From positions 1 to 48,097 of the forward strand of contig CABUXM010000006.1 in the NCBI GenBank assembly GCA_902495545.1: a DNA stretch of 48,097 bases, read 5' to 3'. Source of the DNA: an uncultured Collinsella sp. (lineage in GTDB: Bacteria; Actinomycetota; Coriobacteriia; Coriobacteriales; Coriobacteriaceae). Below, piece after piece: positions 8,465-16,265 of the stretch; the stretch's first letter is position 1, and every line of letters starts with the position of its first letter. The position numbers and the translations under genes are program-made. The notes below the pieces were generated by a model that ran no database searches, was not told the DNA's origin, and was given only the letters and a program-made list of their open reading frames with translations.

Positions 8465-9583
8465 TTACTGTGCGGCCGGAACGTCATCGGGGTGCGGGTT
8501 GTCGCCGTAGGTGCGCTGATACGTCAGCACGCGCCAGACCAGCGGCAGGCCGCCAATCTTAAAGTAATGCTTAAACGTATTGAGCTTGCCCGGCTTCTTA
8601 AAGTCAAAGCGCAAATCGATATAGGCACGAGGCGACTTGACCATCAGGCGCAAGTCGGTCTCGCCACGCGGATCAAACAGCGACAGGTCAAAGCGACCGG
8701 CATCCCAATCGGCCTTGAGCTCAGACGAGGCTTTCTTCCAAAACTGCTCACGCAGTTCATCGACCAGACGCTCATCATTCCAACGGTACGTATCGACCTT
8801 CATGCGCATTAAAATGCCCTGAAGCTGAGCCTTGAGCTCGGGACGCTCGTCCAAAAAACGTTGCATCTCGGCATATTCGTCGCACACGCAAAACACCTTG
8901 TTGGGCGAATTAACAGAGCTCTTCTCATTGTCCTGGCGATAGCACAGGATGGGGTCCGCAATAAACGCGGCACGCTCGGCGCACGCCCAGACCTTAAAGT
9001 TAAAGCCTGCGTCCTGATACGAGGCGCCCGGCGTGGGAAGGAACCGAATCTGATTGTCGTTGAGGAACTCGCGCCGATAGATGGCAGACCAAATGGAAGG
9101 TTTGCGGTAGAAGATGCCCGGGCGATCGACGGGGCGATACGCAGCGCCCGTCATATGCTCATCGATAATCCCAAACAGTTCACGGCGTTCGCTGGGCGTG
9201 GACCAATACAGGTAAAAGTCGCCCTTTACCACATCGGCATGCTCAGCATCGGCCTTGGCGACCAGCTTTTGGAGCGAATCCTCAAACATAAAGTCGTCAG
9301 ACTCAAGGATGCCCACGTACTCACCGCGCGCCATCTCCAAGCCGCGGTTCATCGAGTCGCCGTAGCCGCTGTTGGCTTTGTCGATCATCTTGACACGGGA
9401 GTCGCGCTCCATGTACTCGCGGATAATCGCCGGCGAGCTGTCGGTCGACCCGTCGTTGATACAGATAATCTCGATGTCCTTGAGCGTCTGCGCAACGGCG
9501 GAATCGAGGCACTCGCGCAGGTAGCGCTCAACATTGCAGATGGGAACAAGCAGCGAAACTTTAGGGGTATCAGAGTTCTGCAA
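8465..9583 (-). CDS. Family 2 glycosyltransferase, 372 aa, TTG start
   Basis: A GT2 enzyme with VSLLVPICNVERYLREC at the N-terminus, CINDGSTDSSP, ANSGYGDSMNRG and ESDD in the metal-binding position. It starts at TTG 9583 with GGAGG six bases upstream; no better ATG exists. It is a close paralogue of the gene at 10705-11808: both have LRECLDSA..QTLKDIEIIC and PAIIREYMERD, the same NSGYGDSMN block, a conserved KPSIWSA.YRR.FL segment and the CYRQDNE/SYRQDNE block. Enzymes with this 'KPSIWSAIYRR' signature are common in exopolysaccharide loci of Firmicutes and Coriobacteria. It is the third gene of the leftward glycosyltransferase operon. Confidence 0.88.
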   Translation of the reverse strand: MQNSDTPKVSLLVPICNVERYLRECLDSAVAQTLKDIEIICINDGSTDSSPAIIREYMERDSRVKMIDKANSGYGDSMNRGLEMARGEYVGILESDDFMFEDSLQKLVAKADAEHADVVKGDFYLYWSTPSERRELFGIIDEHMTGAAYRPVDRPGIFYRKPSIWSAIYRREFLNDNQIRFLPTPGASYQDAGFNFKVWACAERAAFIADPILCYRQDNEKSSVNSPNKVFCVCDEYAEMQRFLDERPELKAQLQGILMRMKVDTYRWNDERLVDELREQFWKKASSELKADWDAGRFDLSLFDPRGETDLRLMVKSPRAYIDLRFDFKKPGKLNTFKHYFKIGGLPLVWRVLTYQRTYGDNPHPDDVPAAQ

Positions 9584-9657
9584 GAGAACCTCCTGTTGAA
9601 TAGCGTGTAACGGGGTTATTTTAGCAGCCGAGTTGCGGCGGGCGGCAGCGCTTGGAA

Positions 9658-10698
9658 TTAGATAAAGCGCTCCAGGCAGGCTTTGAGACCGCGAGTCGAA
9701 AGATAGAACAGCGTGGCGTCTGCCATCGATACGCCCGAGGTCGCCGCAACGAGCTTCTGGGCAACACGGCGAACGGCGCCCTTAGCAGGCATATCCGCCC
9801 ACTCCGTTCCCAAAAACGTCGTAAGGTCCATGTTGACGCGAGCCGCCACGCGATGGAAGTCATCGGCATCCAAGCGCGCCAGGTCGAACACAATGAGGTC
9901 TAAAAACCAAGTTATCAGCTCGCCGGGGCACAAGTCCAAAAGACCGTAGGCCGCCCAGTCCTCCAAGACCTCCTCGAGCATCCTCATGTGGGCGTCAAGC
10001 TTTTTGGCGCGAGCCTCGGCACTGTTGAACTCGTGCGTCGCCGATTCGCTCTCCATCACGTAGTGGTAGAACCTGTCCGGCATGACGACGGTCTTGAGGG
10101 CAAGCGCATAGGCTGCAAACTGGAAGACGACGTCCTCACCCAAAGCCAAACCGGGGGCGAAGCGAATGCCTTCGCGATTGAGCAGCTCGCGCGAAAAAGC
10201 CGCACGGCAGGCATAGGGCTGCGCATTCGAATGGAACAGCAGTTGGGGATCACAGGCGCCGAAGATACCAGCTTTGGGGCTCATGAGTTGCTGGACGCGT
10301 TTGGGGGCAGCATCGGCAGGTTCACAGACGCCGCCAAAAACGGCGGCCTCGGCATCTGCAGACTCCATGGCATGCAGCACGCGCTCGACCGTCTGCGCAT
10401 CGATGTAATCGTCGGCGTCCACAAAAAAGACGGTCCCGCCCACGGCGGCATCGATGCCGGCATTTCGAGCACACGAGACGCCCGCGTTTTCCTGGTCAAT
10501 CACCAGTGCGCGATCGTCGGCCTGCGCAATCTGGCGCAAAACGTTCAACGAATCATCAGTCGAACCGTCGTTGACGCAGACAACCTGAATCGAACGCTCA
10601 GACTGGGCCAACAGCGAATCGAGGCATCGCTGAATGGAGCGCGCAGAGTTGTAAACGGGGACGACAATGGTAGCTTTAGGACACGAGGCCTCTCCCAT
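9658..10698 (-). CDS. Family 2 glycosyltransferase, 346 aa
   Basis: A GT2 domain with ATIVVPVYNSARSI, CVNDGSTDDSLNVL, ENAGVSCARNAGID and a DADD metal-binding motif in VFFVDADDYID. The C-terminal half is helical. ATG 10698 is preceded by a GGGGGTAGGT-like ribosome site and lies only seven bases downstream of the stop of the upstream gene, so the two are cotranscribed. A gap of 74 bases separates it from the TTG start at 9583. It most resembles the 355-aa enzyme (7385-8452) in motif spacing, so the operon contains two glycosyltransferase subtypes, each present twice. Confidence 0.88.
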   Translation of the reverse strand: MGEASCPKATIVVPVYNSARSIQRCLDSLLAQSERSIQVVCVNDGSTDDSLNVLRQIAQADDRALVIDQENAGVSCARNAGIDAAVGGTVFFVDADDYIDAQTVERVLHAMESADAEAAVFGGVCEPADAAPKRVQQLMSPKAGIFGACDPQLLFHSNAQPYACRAAFSRELLNREGIRFAPGLALGEDVVFQFAAYALALKTVVMPDRFYHYVMESESATHEFNSAEARAKKLDAHMRMLEEVLEDWAAYGLLDLCPGELITWFLDLIVFDLARLDADDFHRVAARVNMDLTTFLGTEWADMPAKGAVRRVAQKLVAATSGVSMADATLFYLSTRGLKACLERFI

Positions 10699-10704
10699 GC
10701 CGAC

Positions 10705-11808
10705 CTACCCCCTCAGCGATTCGATGAGGAAAGCGGCGACCACGCCTGGGCCTCCAACCGAGGCGTAATACTTAGCACGCCCCAAGGCACCATCCGTCGC
10801 AAAGCTCGGATGCTCGTCAACCCAGCCCTCAGGATCTTTGAGGATAGCAGCGAGATTTGCGCGCTTCCACGGCTTGAGGTCGTCAAGCGAAAACTCCCCG
10901 GCGTCCAAGGCAGCTTGGAACTCCTTGGCCATCTGAACCAGGAACTCCTTATAGAACTTGGGCGCCAGGCGCACGTAGTTCCACATGTACGAATCGTACT
11001 TAATGAGCTGATTGAACTTGAGCATGCGCGCGACGTCATCACTTGCGTGATCACGGGCATAATCCTCTCGAATCCAACGCTCAATCTCGGCATACTCGGA
11101 ATTGACGCAAAAAACCTTAGCCGAAGAATTGACCGAGGAATTCTCGTTGTCCTGGCGATACGACAACACGGCATCATGTAGGTAAACAGCCTTATCGGCA
11201 CACGCGATGACCTTAAAGGCGAATGACGTGTCCTGAAAGGATGCCCCTGGAGTCGGCAAGAACTTGATGCCGTTGCGCTCAAGAAAATCGCGACGGTACA
11301 CGGCCGACCAAATCGACGGCTTTTGCTTAAAGAACTGCGTCGTGTCGCTCGGGTGCACCGGCTTGTCGCAGTCCTTGGCCTTAAACATCTCGTGCAGCGA
11401 ACGGCGCTCCTCGGGCTTAGACCAGTAGAAATCAAAGTTCGCCTTCGCAAAGTCGGCATTATTGCTATCGGCGGCCGAGACAAGCTTTTCGAGTGCGTCG
11501 GGCGCCATAAAGTCATCGGACTCCAAGATGCCAACGTACTTGCCACGCGCCATCTCCAGACCGTGGTTCATTGAGTCGCCGTAGCCGCTGTTGACCTTGT
11601 CGATCATCTTGACGCGCCCATCGCGCTCCATATACTCGCGGATAATCGCCGGCGAGTTGTCGGTCGACCCGTCGTTAATGCAGATGATCTCAATATCCTT
11701 GAGCGTCTGCGTCAGGGCGGAATCGAGACACTCGCGCAGGTAGCGCTGAACATTGTAAATGGGAATAAGCAGCGACAGAACAGGGCTGCCAGAGGCGTTA
11801 GTAGACAA
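10705..11808 (-). CDS. Family 2 glycosyltransferase, 367 aa, TTG start; first gene of the operon
   Basis: A GT2 enzyme: LSLLIPIYNVQRYLREC, CINDGSTDNSPA, VNSGYGDSMNHG and ESDD at the metal site. It starts at TTG 11808 behind AAGGAGCATAT. It is clearly paralogous to the gene at 8465-9583 across the whole first 200 residues, including KPSIWSAVYRRDFL and YRQDNENSSVNS; the C-terminal thirds differ, which suggests the same donor class but different acceptors. It is the promoter-proximal gene of the leftward operon and is divergent from the acyltransferase at 11921, with 112 bases between the starts. The function is surface-glycan assembly at the inner membrane face. Confidence 0.88.
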   Translation of the reverse strand: MSTNASGSPVLSLLIPIYNVQRYLRECLDSALTQTLKDIEIICINDGSTDNSPAIIREYMERDGRVKMIDKVNSGYGDSMNHGLEMARGKYVGILESDDFMAPDALEKLVSAADSNNADFAKANFDFYWSKPEERRSLHEMFKAKDCDKPVHPSDTTQFFKQKPSIWSAVYRRDFLERNGIKFLPTPGASFQDTSFAFKVIACADKAVYLHDAVLSYRQDNENSSVNSSAKVFCVNSEYAEIERWIREDYARDHASDDVARMLKFNQLIKYDSYMWNYVRLAPKFYKEFLVQMAKEFQAALDAGEFSLDDLKPWKRANLAAILKDPEGWVDEHPSFATDGALGRAKYYASVGGPGVVAAFLIESLRG

Positions 11809-11851
11809 ATATGCTCCTTAGGAAATACCTGTCGTTTCATGGTATCAAAGG

Positions 11852-11880
11852 GCCAGCGCGCCAGCGGGCGTTTATATAAT
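11852..11880 (+). promoter_or_regulatory. Promoter of the acyltransferase gene
   Basis: A perfect TATAAT box lies at 11875-11880, 40 bases before the ATG at 11921, in an otherwise GC-rich stretch. The -35 region is weak (GCCAGC about 17 bases upstream). This is the only strong -10 in the 112-base divergent region. Confidence 0.5.
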
Positions 11881-11920
11881 CTATGGAGCTCGCAGAGGAA
11901 TACCGATACGAAAGGACGTC

Positions 11921-13051
11921 ATGCAGCCCAAAGCCGCACGCAATTTATCCATAGAAGCGCTGCGTTTGGTCGCGGTCGCCGGCATCGCGGTGTTCCACAC
12001 CTTTCAGTGGACCTTCCAAGCCGTCTGCGTCGGCGCCGTGGAATATGCCCCACTTGCGATGTTCCCCTATTCCGGCGTACTCGGTTTTATTAACTTGCTT
12101 GGCTGCTGGGCCAACGAGGTCTTCTTTATGATCTCGGGCTATTTTCTCATCGCTTCGGCCGCGCGTGCTTGGGACGGTGGAGCAACGTGGAAGTCGCAAA
12201 TGCAACGGACGGCGCAGCGCCTTGGCAAGGTCATTATGCCCACTGCGTTTTATTGCCTCGTGGCGCTCACGTGGTCCACGGTCGTCTCACCCATTCCCGA
12301 TGTTACCCTCAATACGCACTACTGGTACACGCTAGGCCTTGAGTTTATCTGGGTCTATGCCGCCACGGTCTTCATGGCGACATGGTTTGGACTGGCTAAG
12401 AGTCGACTCCCCCAGAAAACCTACAAGACGACGGTCATCGCCGTTGGCATCCTCGCATTTGTTGTTAACGGGTATTTAGCCGCTATGAGTGCGACAAGCG
12501 CCGGCGAGTTTTCTTGGCTCCAAAAGTTCATGAGCGCCGCCACGTACGTAATCGCGTTTTTGATCGGCGGGCTGCTCCGCGACGTAACCGACGCCATGGA
12601 TTCGGACAGGGCGGGCGCCTTAGGCACGCGGTCGCTCGCAGCGGTTTTGGCATTCGTCACCATCCTGGAAGGCGAGCTCTCCTTCACCGGCAACCTCACG
12701 GCGATGGCAACCCTCTCCTACAAATCGACCTCGCTGGTCTCGTTTGCTCTCGCTGCCGCCTCCTTGCTCTTTGCGGCAACCCGACGCAGTGCCTCAGACA
12801 ATCCGCGGACTGCAGGTGCCATCGTCACCTTATCGACCGCCACGCTCGGTTTCTATGTGATGCAGTCGCTCACCCGTAGCCTGTGGCGTCCCGTCTTCAA
12901 TACGTTGCTCGCAAACAAACTGGTCAGCCAAAACAGCCCGGCAGTTATATGTATCGTCACGGGTACCGTCATTAGCATCGTCTTTGCCTTAGCGCTCCTC
13001 ACCATCGACGCAGCTAGAAGCCTTATCGCTCGCAAGCCCAAGCGGCAATAG
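11921..13051 (+). CDS. Acyltransferase family 3 membrane protein, 376 aa
   Basis: A multi-pass integral membrane protein of the acyltransferase-3 (OafA/WecH-like) family, which moves acetyl or other acyl groups onto cell-surface sugars. The N-terminal signature is present: SIEALRLVAVAGIAVFHTFQW, with the His of VFHTF at the position of the catalytic His of the family. EVFFMISGYFL matches the usual 'ffFvlSGyl' motif. About ten hydrophobic segments follow. ATG 11921 has GAAAGGACGTC just upstream. It diverges from the glycosyltransferase operon and precedes another glycosyltransferase, so it probably decorates the glycan made by this locus. The acceptor is unknown. Confidence 0.85.
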   Translation: MQPKAARNLSIEALRLVAVAGIAVFHTFQWTFQAVCVGAVEYAPLAMFPYSGVLGFINLLGCWANEVFFMISGYFLIASAARAWDGGATWKSQMQRTAQRLGKVIMPTAFYCLVALTWSTVVSPIPDVTLNTHYWYTLGLEFIWVYAATVFMATWFGLAKSRLPQKTYKTTVIAVGILAFVVNGYLAAMSATSAGEFSWLQKFMSAATYVIAFLIGGLLRDVTDAMDSDRAGALGTRSLAAVLAFVTILEGELSFTGNLTAMATLSYKSTSLVSFALAAASLLFAATRRSASDNPRTAGAIVTLSTATLGFYVMQSLTRSLWRPVFNTLLANKLVSQNSPAVICIVTGTVISIVFALALLTIDAARSLIARKPKRQ

Positions 13052-13115
13052 GCACGCTGTCGTCAGACCCTAAAGCCGCTACAGCCGTGGCAGGTTCCTG
13101 CGTTTTATTCAAAGC

Positions 13116-13146
13116 TTGCCGTCAAGGTGCGCCGAGCCTTTACAAT
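13116..13146 (+). promoter_or_regulatory. Candidate promoter upstream of the glycosyltransferase at 13222
   Basis: TTGCCG at 13116-13121 and TACAAT at 13141-13146 are 19 bases apart, a slightly long spacer. They lie about 75 bases upstream of the chosen start codon, which suggests the gene has its own promoter rather than depending on the acyltransferase transcript. Confidence 0.35.
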
Positions 13147-13221
13147 AGGACAGTCCCAAGGACGTATTCGATAGCTTCCGCGCTGCACTCGCCCGCCGCG
13201 CGTGAAAGGATATATTGCCCC

Positions 13222-14241
13222 ATGCCTTCAACCCTTCCCGCTCCCATCGACAAGCTCGCCATCGTCGTCGTTACGTACAAGCGCCAGGAACTCCTGGCCA
13301 ACTTGTTCGACTCCATGACCGAGCTCACGGCAACGCCATGGCGCATCGTGATTGTCGATAACGAGAATTCGCGCGAGACCGAGGCCATGTGCATCGCATT
13401 CAACGAGCGCCTGGCCAACCTGTGGGGCATCGACACCGAGCAGCCCGACGCGCAGGGCGGCACCGACCGTGTCATCTACGCCCCGCAGCTCGAAAACGGC
13501 GGCGGTGCGGGCGGCTTCTCCGCCGGCACCAAGTGCGCCTACGACCTGGGCGCTCAGTGGTTCTGGGTGATGGACGACGACGTGCTCGTCATCCCCGAAG
13601 GCATCGAACGCTTGGCCAAGTGGACCGACCGCTACGACGTCATCCAGGGTTCGCGCCTGGACTTTGACGGCGGCGCCTTCTTTTGGCAGTACCAGCTCAT
13701 CCTTTCGCTCGGCATCCCTAACCCCGTCGCCAAGTGGGACTTAGGCCCCGAGGGCTACCGCGCCATGAACCAGCTGTGCTTTGAGGGCGGCATGTTCTCG
13801 CGCCGCGTGGTCGACAAGATCGGCCTGCCCGATGCGCGATTCTTCATCTACGGCGACGATGCCTGCTACGGCTATGTAGCCAGCCAGCACTTCCCCGCCG
13901 CCGTTGTTGCCGACGTTGTACTCAAGCGCGCCCGCGCCGTCTCTAATTGGGACATTGCCGGCAAGCGGCAGCTCAACTCTACGAGCGACACCAACCGCTA
14001 CTACATCATGCGCAACCGCGGCTTCCTCGCTCGCTATATGCAGATCTACGGTGACTACCACCCCATGCTGTTCCGCCTGGGCAATGCCGCGACCTTCTGC
14101 AAGGAATTCATTCGCCTGGCTGCGGTCGATAAGTGCTTTAAGACCGGCATTCCGGCGCTGCGCCGCGGCATGAAGGACGCCCGCAAGATCATCAAGGATC
14201 CCAACTGGAAGCCCATGCCGCCCATGAAGGACACCGAGTAA
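13222..14241 (+). CDS. Family 2 glycosyltransferase of the GlfT/rhamnosyltransferase type, 339 aa
   Basis: A GT2-type enzyme. It shows LAIVVVTYKRQELL at the N-terminus, VIVDNENS, QLENGGGAGGFSAGTK (the N-x-G-G-x-G-G-x-x-x-G segment seen in galactofuranosyl- and rhamnosyl-transferases), WVMDDDV as the metal-binding motif and FIYGDDACY (the catalytic-base region, normally 'f.w.DDve'). The ATG at 13222 is chosen because GAAAGGA lies 11 bases upstream; the frame is open further upstream but without a ribosome site. Actinobacterial enzymes of this type make galactofuranan or rhamnose linkages on lipid-linked precursors. With the acyltransferase and five leftward enzymes it completes a glycan locus, although no polymerase, flippase or nucleotide-sugar gene is in the window. 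Confidence 0.85.
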   Translation: MPSTLPAPIDKLAIVVVTYKRQELLANLFDSMTELTATPWRIVIVDNENSRETEAMCIAFNERLANLWGIDTEQPDAQGGTDRVIYAPQLENGGGAGGFSAGTKCAYDLGAQWFWVMDDDVLVIPEGIERLAKWTDRYDVIQGSRLDFDGGAFFWQYQLILSLGIPNPVAKWDLGPEGYRAMNQLCFEGGMFSRRVVDKIGLPDARFFIYGDDACYGYVASQHFPAAVVADVVLKRARAVSNWDIAGKRQLNSTSDTNRYYIMRNRGFLARYMQIYGDYHPMLFRLGNAATFCKEFIRLAAVDKCFKTGIPALRRGMKDARKIIKDPNWKPMPPMKDTE

Positions 14242-14265
14242 CGGAAGCCGGAAACACCTCAGCGC

Positions 14266-16062
14266 TTAAAGCCTCTGGTACACCGTAGCCACATGCTGCC
14301 CATCAAAACCGAACCCCCAGCGCATGCGGCCAACGCCGGGTCGCGGCACACGGATTTCGTCGATGCCGTCGCGCTCTATGTCGAGCAGCGCCTGCACGGC
14401 CAGCAATTCCAGGCCCAGCGCATCCACACCGGGGTCATACATCATGTTGATCGTTATCAGCGGACGTTCATCGAGCATACCGATCGTATCGGCTATGTCG
14501 AACACGGCGCCCGTAGGAGAAACCTGGATGTCCCAGCGATCCGCGCCACACTTTCGCCTCGAAGCAGGATTGGCATAGCCCGGCAATCCAAAGCAGAGTC
14601 CTTGCAAGAGTAGGTGATATGGCAGCGGTGTATCTGGGTCGGTCACACCGATTCCCGCATCTCCCAAGATGCGGCTTAGCGCCCGCCTCACGGTATCCTC
14701 GTTCCCATGGCACAGCCCGTCGCGAAACGCATCGACGTCTCGAATGTCTTCTGCAGCGCACTCAAACCACTCAATAATCACTAGACGCAAGGCCTGGCGA
14801 AGCTCGTTATTGGGCAATCGCAAAGCACAGAGGCGATCGCCATACTCTGGCTCCTCAGTCATATCTGTCGTCAGGAAACCTGACAGATACAGCGCCGTCC
14901 ACAAGCCATCATCAGGCGAGGCCTCTAGCCCCGCAACGCCCAAACAAAGCGGGACCCCAACGCATCCATGGGCCTCGAGCAAATCAAACAAGACCGAAAG
15001 GCGGTCGAGATTCCAGTCACTAACTACCCTACTCAGGCAATCCGCATACCCATACAGATCGGCACGCACGGGCGCCGTGCAGCCTCGGTCCAGAAAACCG
15101 ATCACACGCGCTGGACTCGAGCAATAGGCCCTACCAAACCGATATCCCTCGAGCCATTCACGCGCATCATCCAGGTATTCCTCGCGCCCAGCATGATTCA
15201 ACAGAGCCTGGACCTCGGCATCCGAAAAGCCGAAACAACGGTCACACCAGGTCGAAAGCGGCGTCGTCAGACAATACGAGCAGCCGCGCGAAGAAAGCGC
15301 CGCTTCGGCAGGGCCGGGATACTCCCCCATCAGACACGTCAGCCGCAACGAATCGCGCGCAGCGGCAACGGCGTCGAAAAGCACGCGATCGAATAGCCCT
15401 GCCGGATCAGCACCGGAAGCGCCCCTCGCGCTTGCACGGCCCAACCATGCCGCATCGTACCCATCAACGAGCAATACAACCTGCTCATCGCAGGCCATCT
15501 CCAGCAGCTCAATGAGCACACCGAGCACCGAGTCAACCTCATCCGCGCTCGCCACGCCACGCGCGACACATTCGATGTGACGTACCTTGTCTCGAGCTAA
15601 ATCCGGAGCCTCCAAAAGCGCCAGCAGGCGAGCGCACTCGTCCGAAAGAGCATCGCGCACGACGTCGGCAACATCGGTGCCACGCCTCGCAGCGCCAGAA
15701 AAGTCCAGCGATATCACCGGATAGCAAGCATACTCATCCCGATAGCGCCCGCCGTCTGCATCCCAAATCTGAGCATCGGCAAACAAACGCTGACCAGCGC
15801 GACCGACCGCTGGACGCTCCAGAAAAGCCCTGAGCATCGACAAGTTCATGCTCTTGCCAAAACCCTCGGGTCGGCAGCACACCATAACGGACGCATCGCA
15901 ATCCAACACATCGGCAATAAACATGGTCTTGTCGACCAGTATGCAACGACCAATGGCATCGGCAAAATCATGCACACCGACCGGCAAAACCGCATCATCG
16001 ACAAGGTTGACAAGCCGTACGCCAAAAGTATCGGCACTGTTGCAATACTCCTGTTCAGACAC
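14266..16062 (-). CDS. AAA-ATPase-like / DUF1703-type protein with altered nuclease core, 598 aa
   Basis: It belongs to the large family with an N-terminal AAA-ATPase-like domain and a C-terminal PD-(D/E)XK-type domain. The N-terminus has LPVGVHDFADAI and ILVDKTMFIADVLD, then the P-loop CCRPEGFGKSMNLSML (residues 64-72 form the loop). A C-terminal WDIQVSPTG segment matches 'gr.Div..p', but the expected E-F-K (E-x-K) strand reads PLITINMMYDPG, so the acidic and Lys catalytic residues seem lost. The start is GTG 16062 behind GGGAGAAG. These proteins are abundant in gut anaerobes with no settled function, and a role as decayed nucleases or mobile cargo is possible. It is convergent with the glycosyltransferase ending at 14241. 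Confidence 0.8.
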   Translation of the reverse strand: MSEQEYCNSADTFGVRLVNLVDDAVLPVGVHDFADAIGRCILVDKTMFIADVLDCDASVMVCCRPEGFGKSMNLSMLRAFLERPAVGRAGQRLFADAQIWDADGGRYRDEYACYPVISLDFSGAARRGTDVADVVRDALSDECARLLALLEAPDLARDKVRHIECVARGVASADEVDSVLGVLIELLEMACDEQVVLLVDGYDAAWLGRASARGASGADPAGLFDRVLFDAVAAARDSLRLTCLMGEYPGPAEAALSSRGCSYCLTTPLSTWCDRCFGFSDAEVQALLNHAGREEYLDDAREWLEGYRFGRAYCSSPARVIGFLDRGCTAPVRADLYGYADCLSRVVSDWNLDRLSVLFDLLEAHGCVGVPLCLGVAGLEASPDDGLWTALYLSGFLTTDMTEEPEYGDRLCALRLPNNELRQALRLVIIEWFECAAEDIRDVDAFRDGLCHGNEDTVRRALSRILGDAGIGVTDPDTPLPYHLLLQGLCFGLPGYANPASRRKCGADRWDIQVSPTGAVFDIADTIGMLDERPLITINMMYDPGVDALGLELLAVQALLDIERDGIDEIRVPRPGVGRMRWGFGFDGQHVATVYQRL

Positions 16063-16198
16063 CGTAACTTCTCCCTAAAACGCAGCACGAAGCCCATTGT
16101 AGCGAGCAGTTCAAGTGCAACGCTGGATCCGTGCAAAGGCATCGGGCAACGGTAGGAACAAAGGCCTTGAGGGGGCATAACAAATCGTTGTGCAACAA

Positions 16199-16233
16199 AA
16201 TGGGGCCCGATGCAACTGCACCGGCCCCCATTG
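16199..16233 (-). terminator. Terminator of the surface-protein gene
   Basis: On the minus strand AATGGGGGCCGGTGCA pairs with TGCATCGGGCCCCATT around a three-base loop, followed by TTTTGTTG. The 14-pair, GC-rich stem 33 bases after the stop at 16266 is a strong intrinsic terminator. Confidence 0.8.
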
Positions 16234-16265
16234 CGAATCTTTAGTTGTCGGGCAACCGAAAGGGA

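Noticed and set aside
4898..14241. A complete capsule or teichoic-acid locus
   Set aside because: Only glycosyltransferases and one acyltransferase are present. No flippase, polymerase, ABC exporter, LCP ligase or nucleotide-sugar gene was found in the window.
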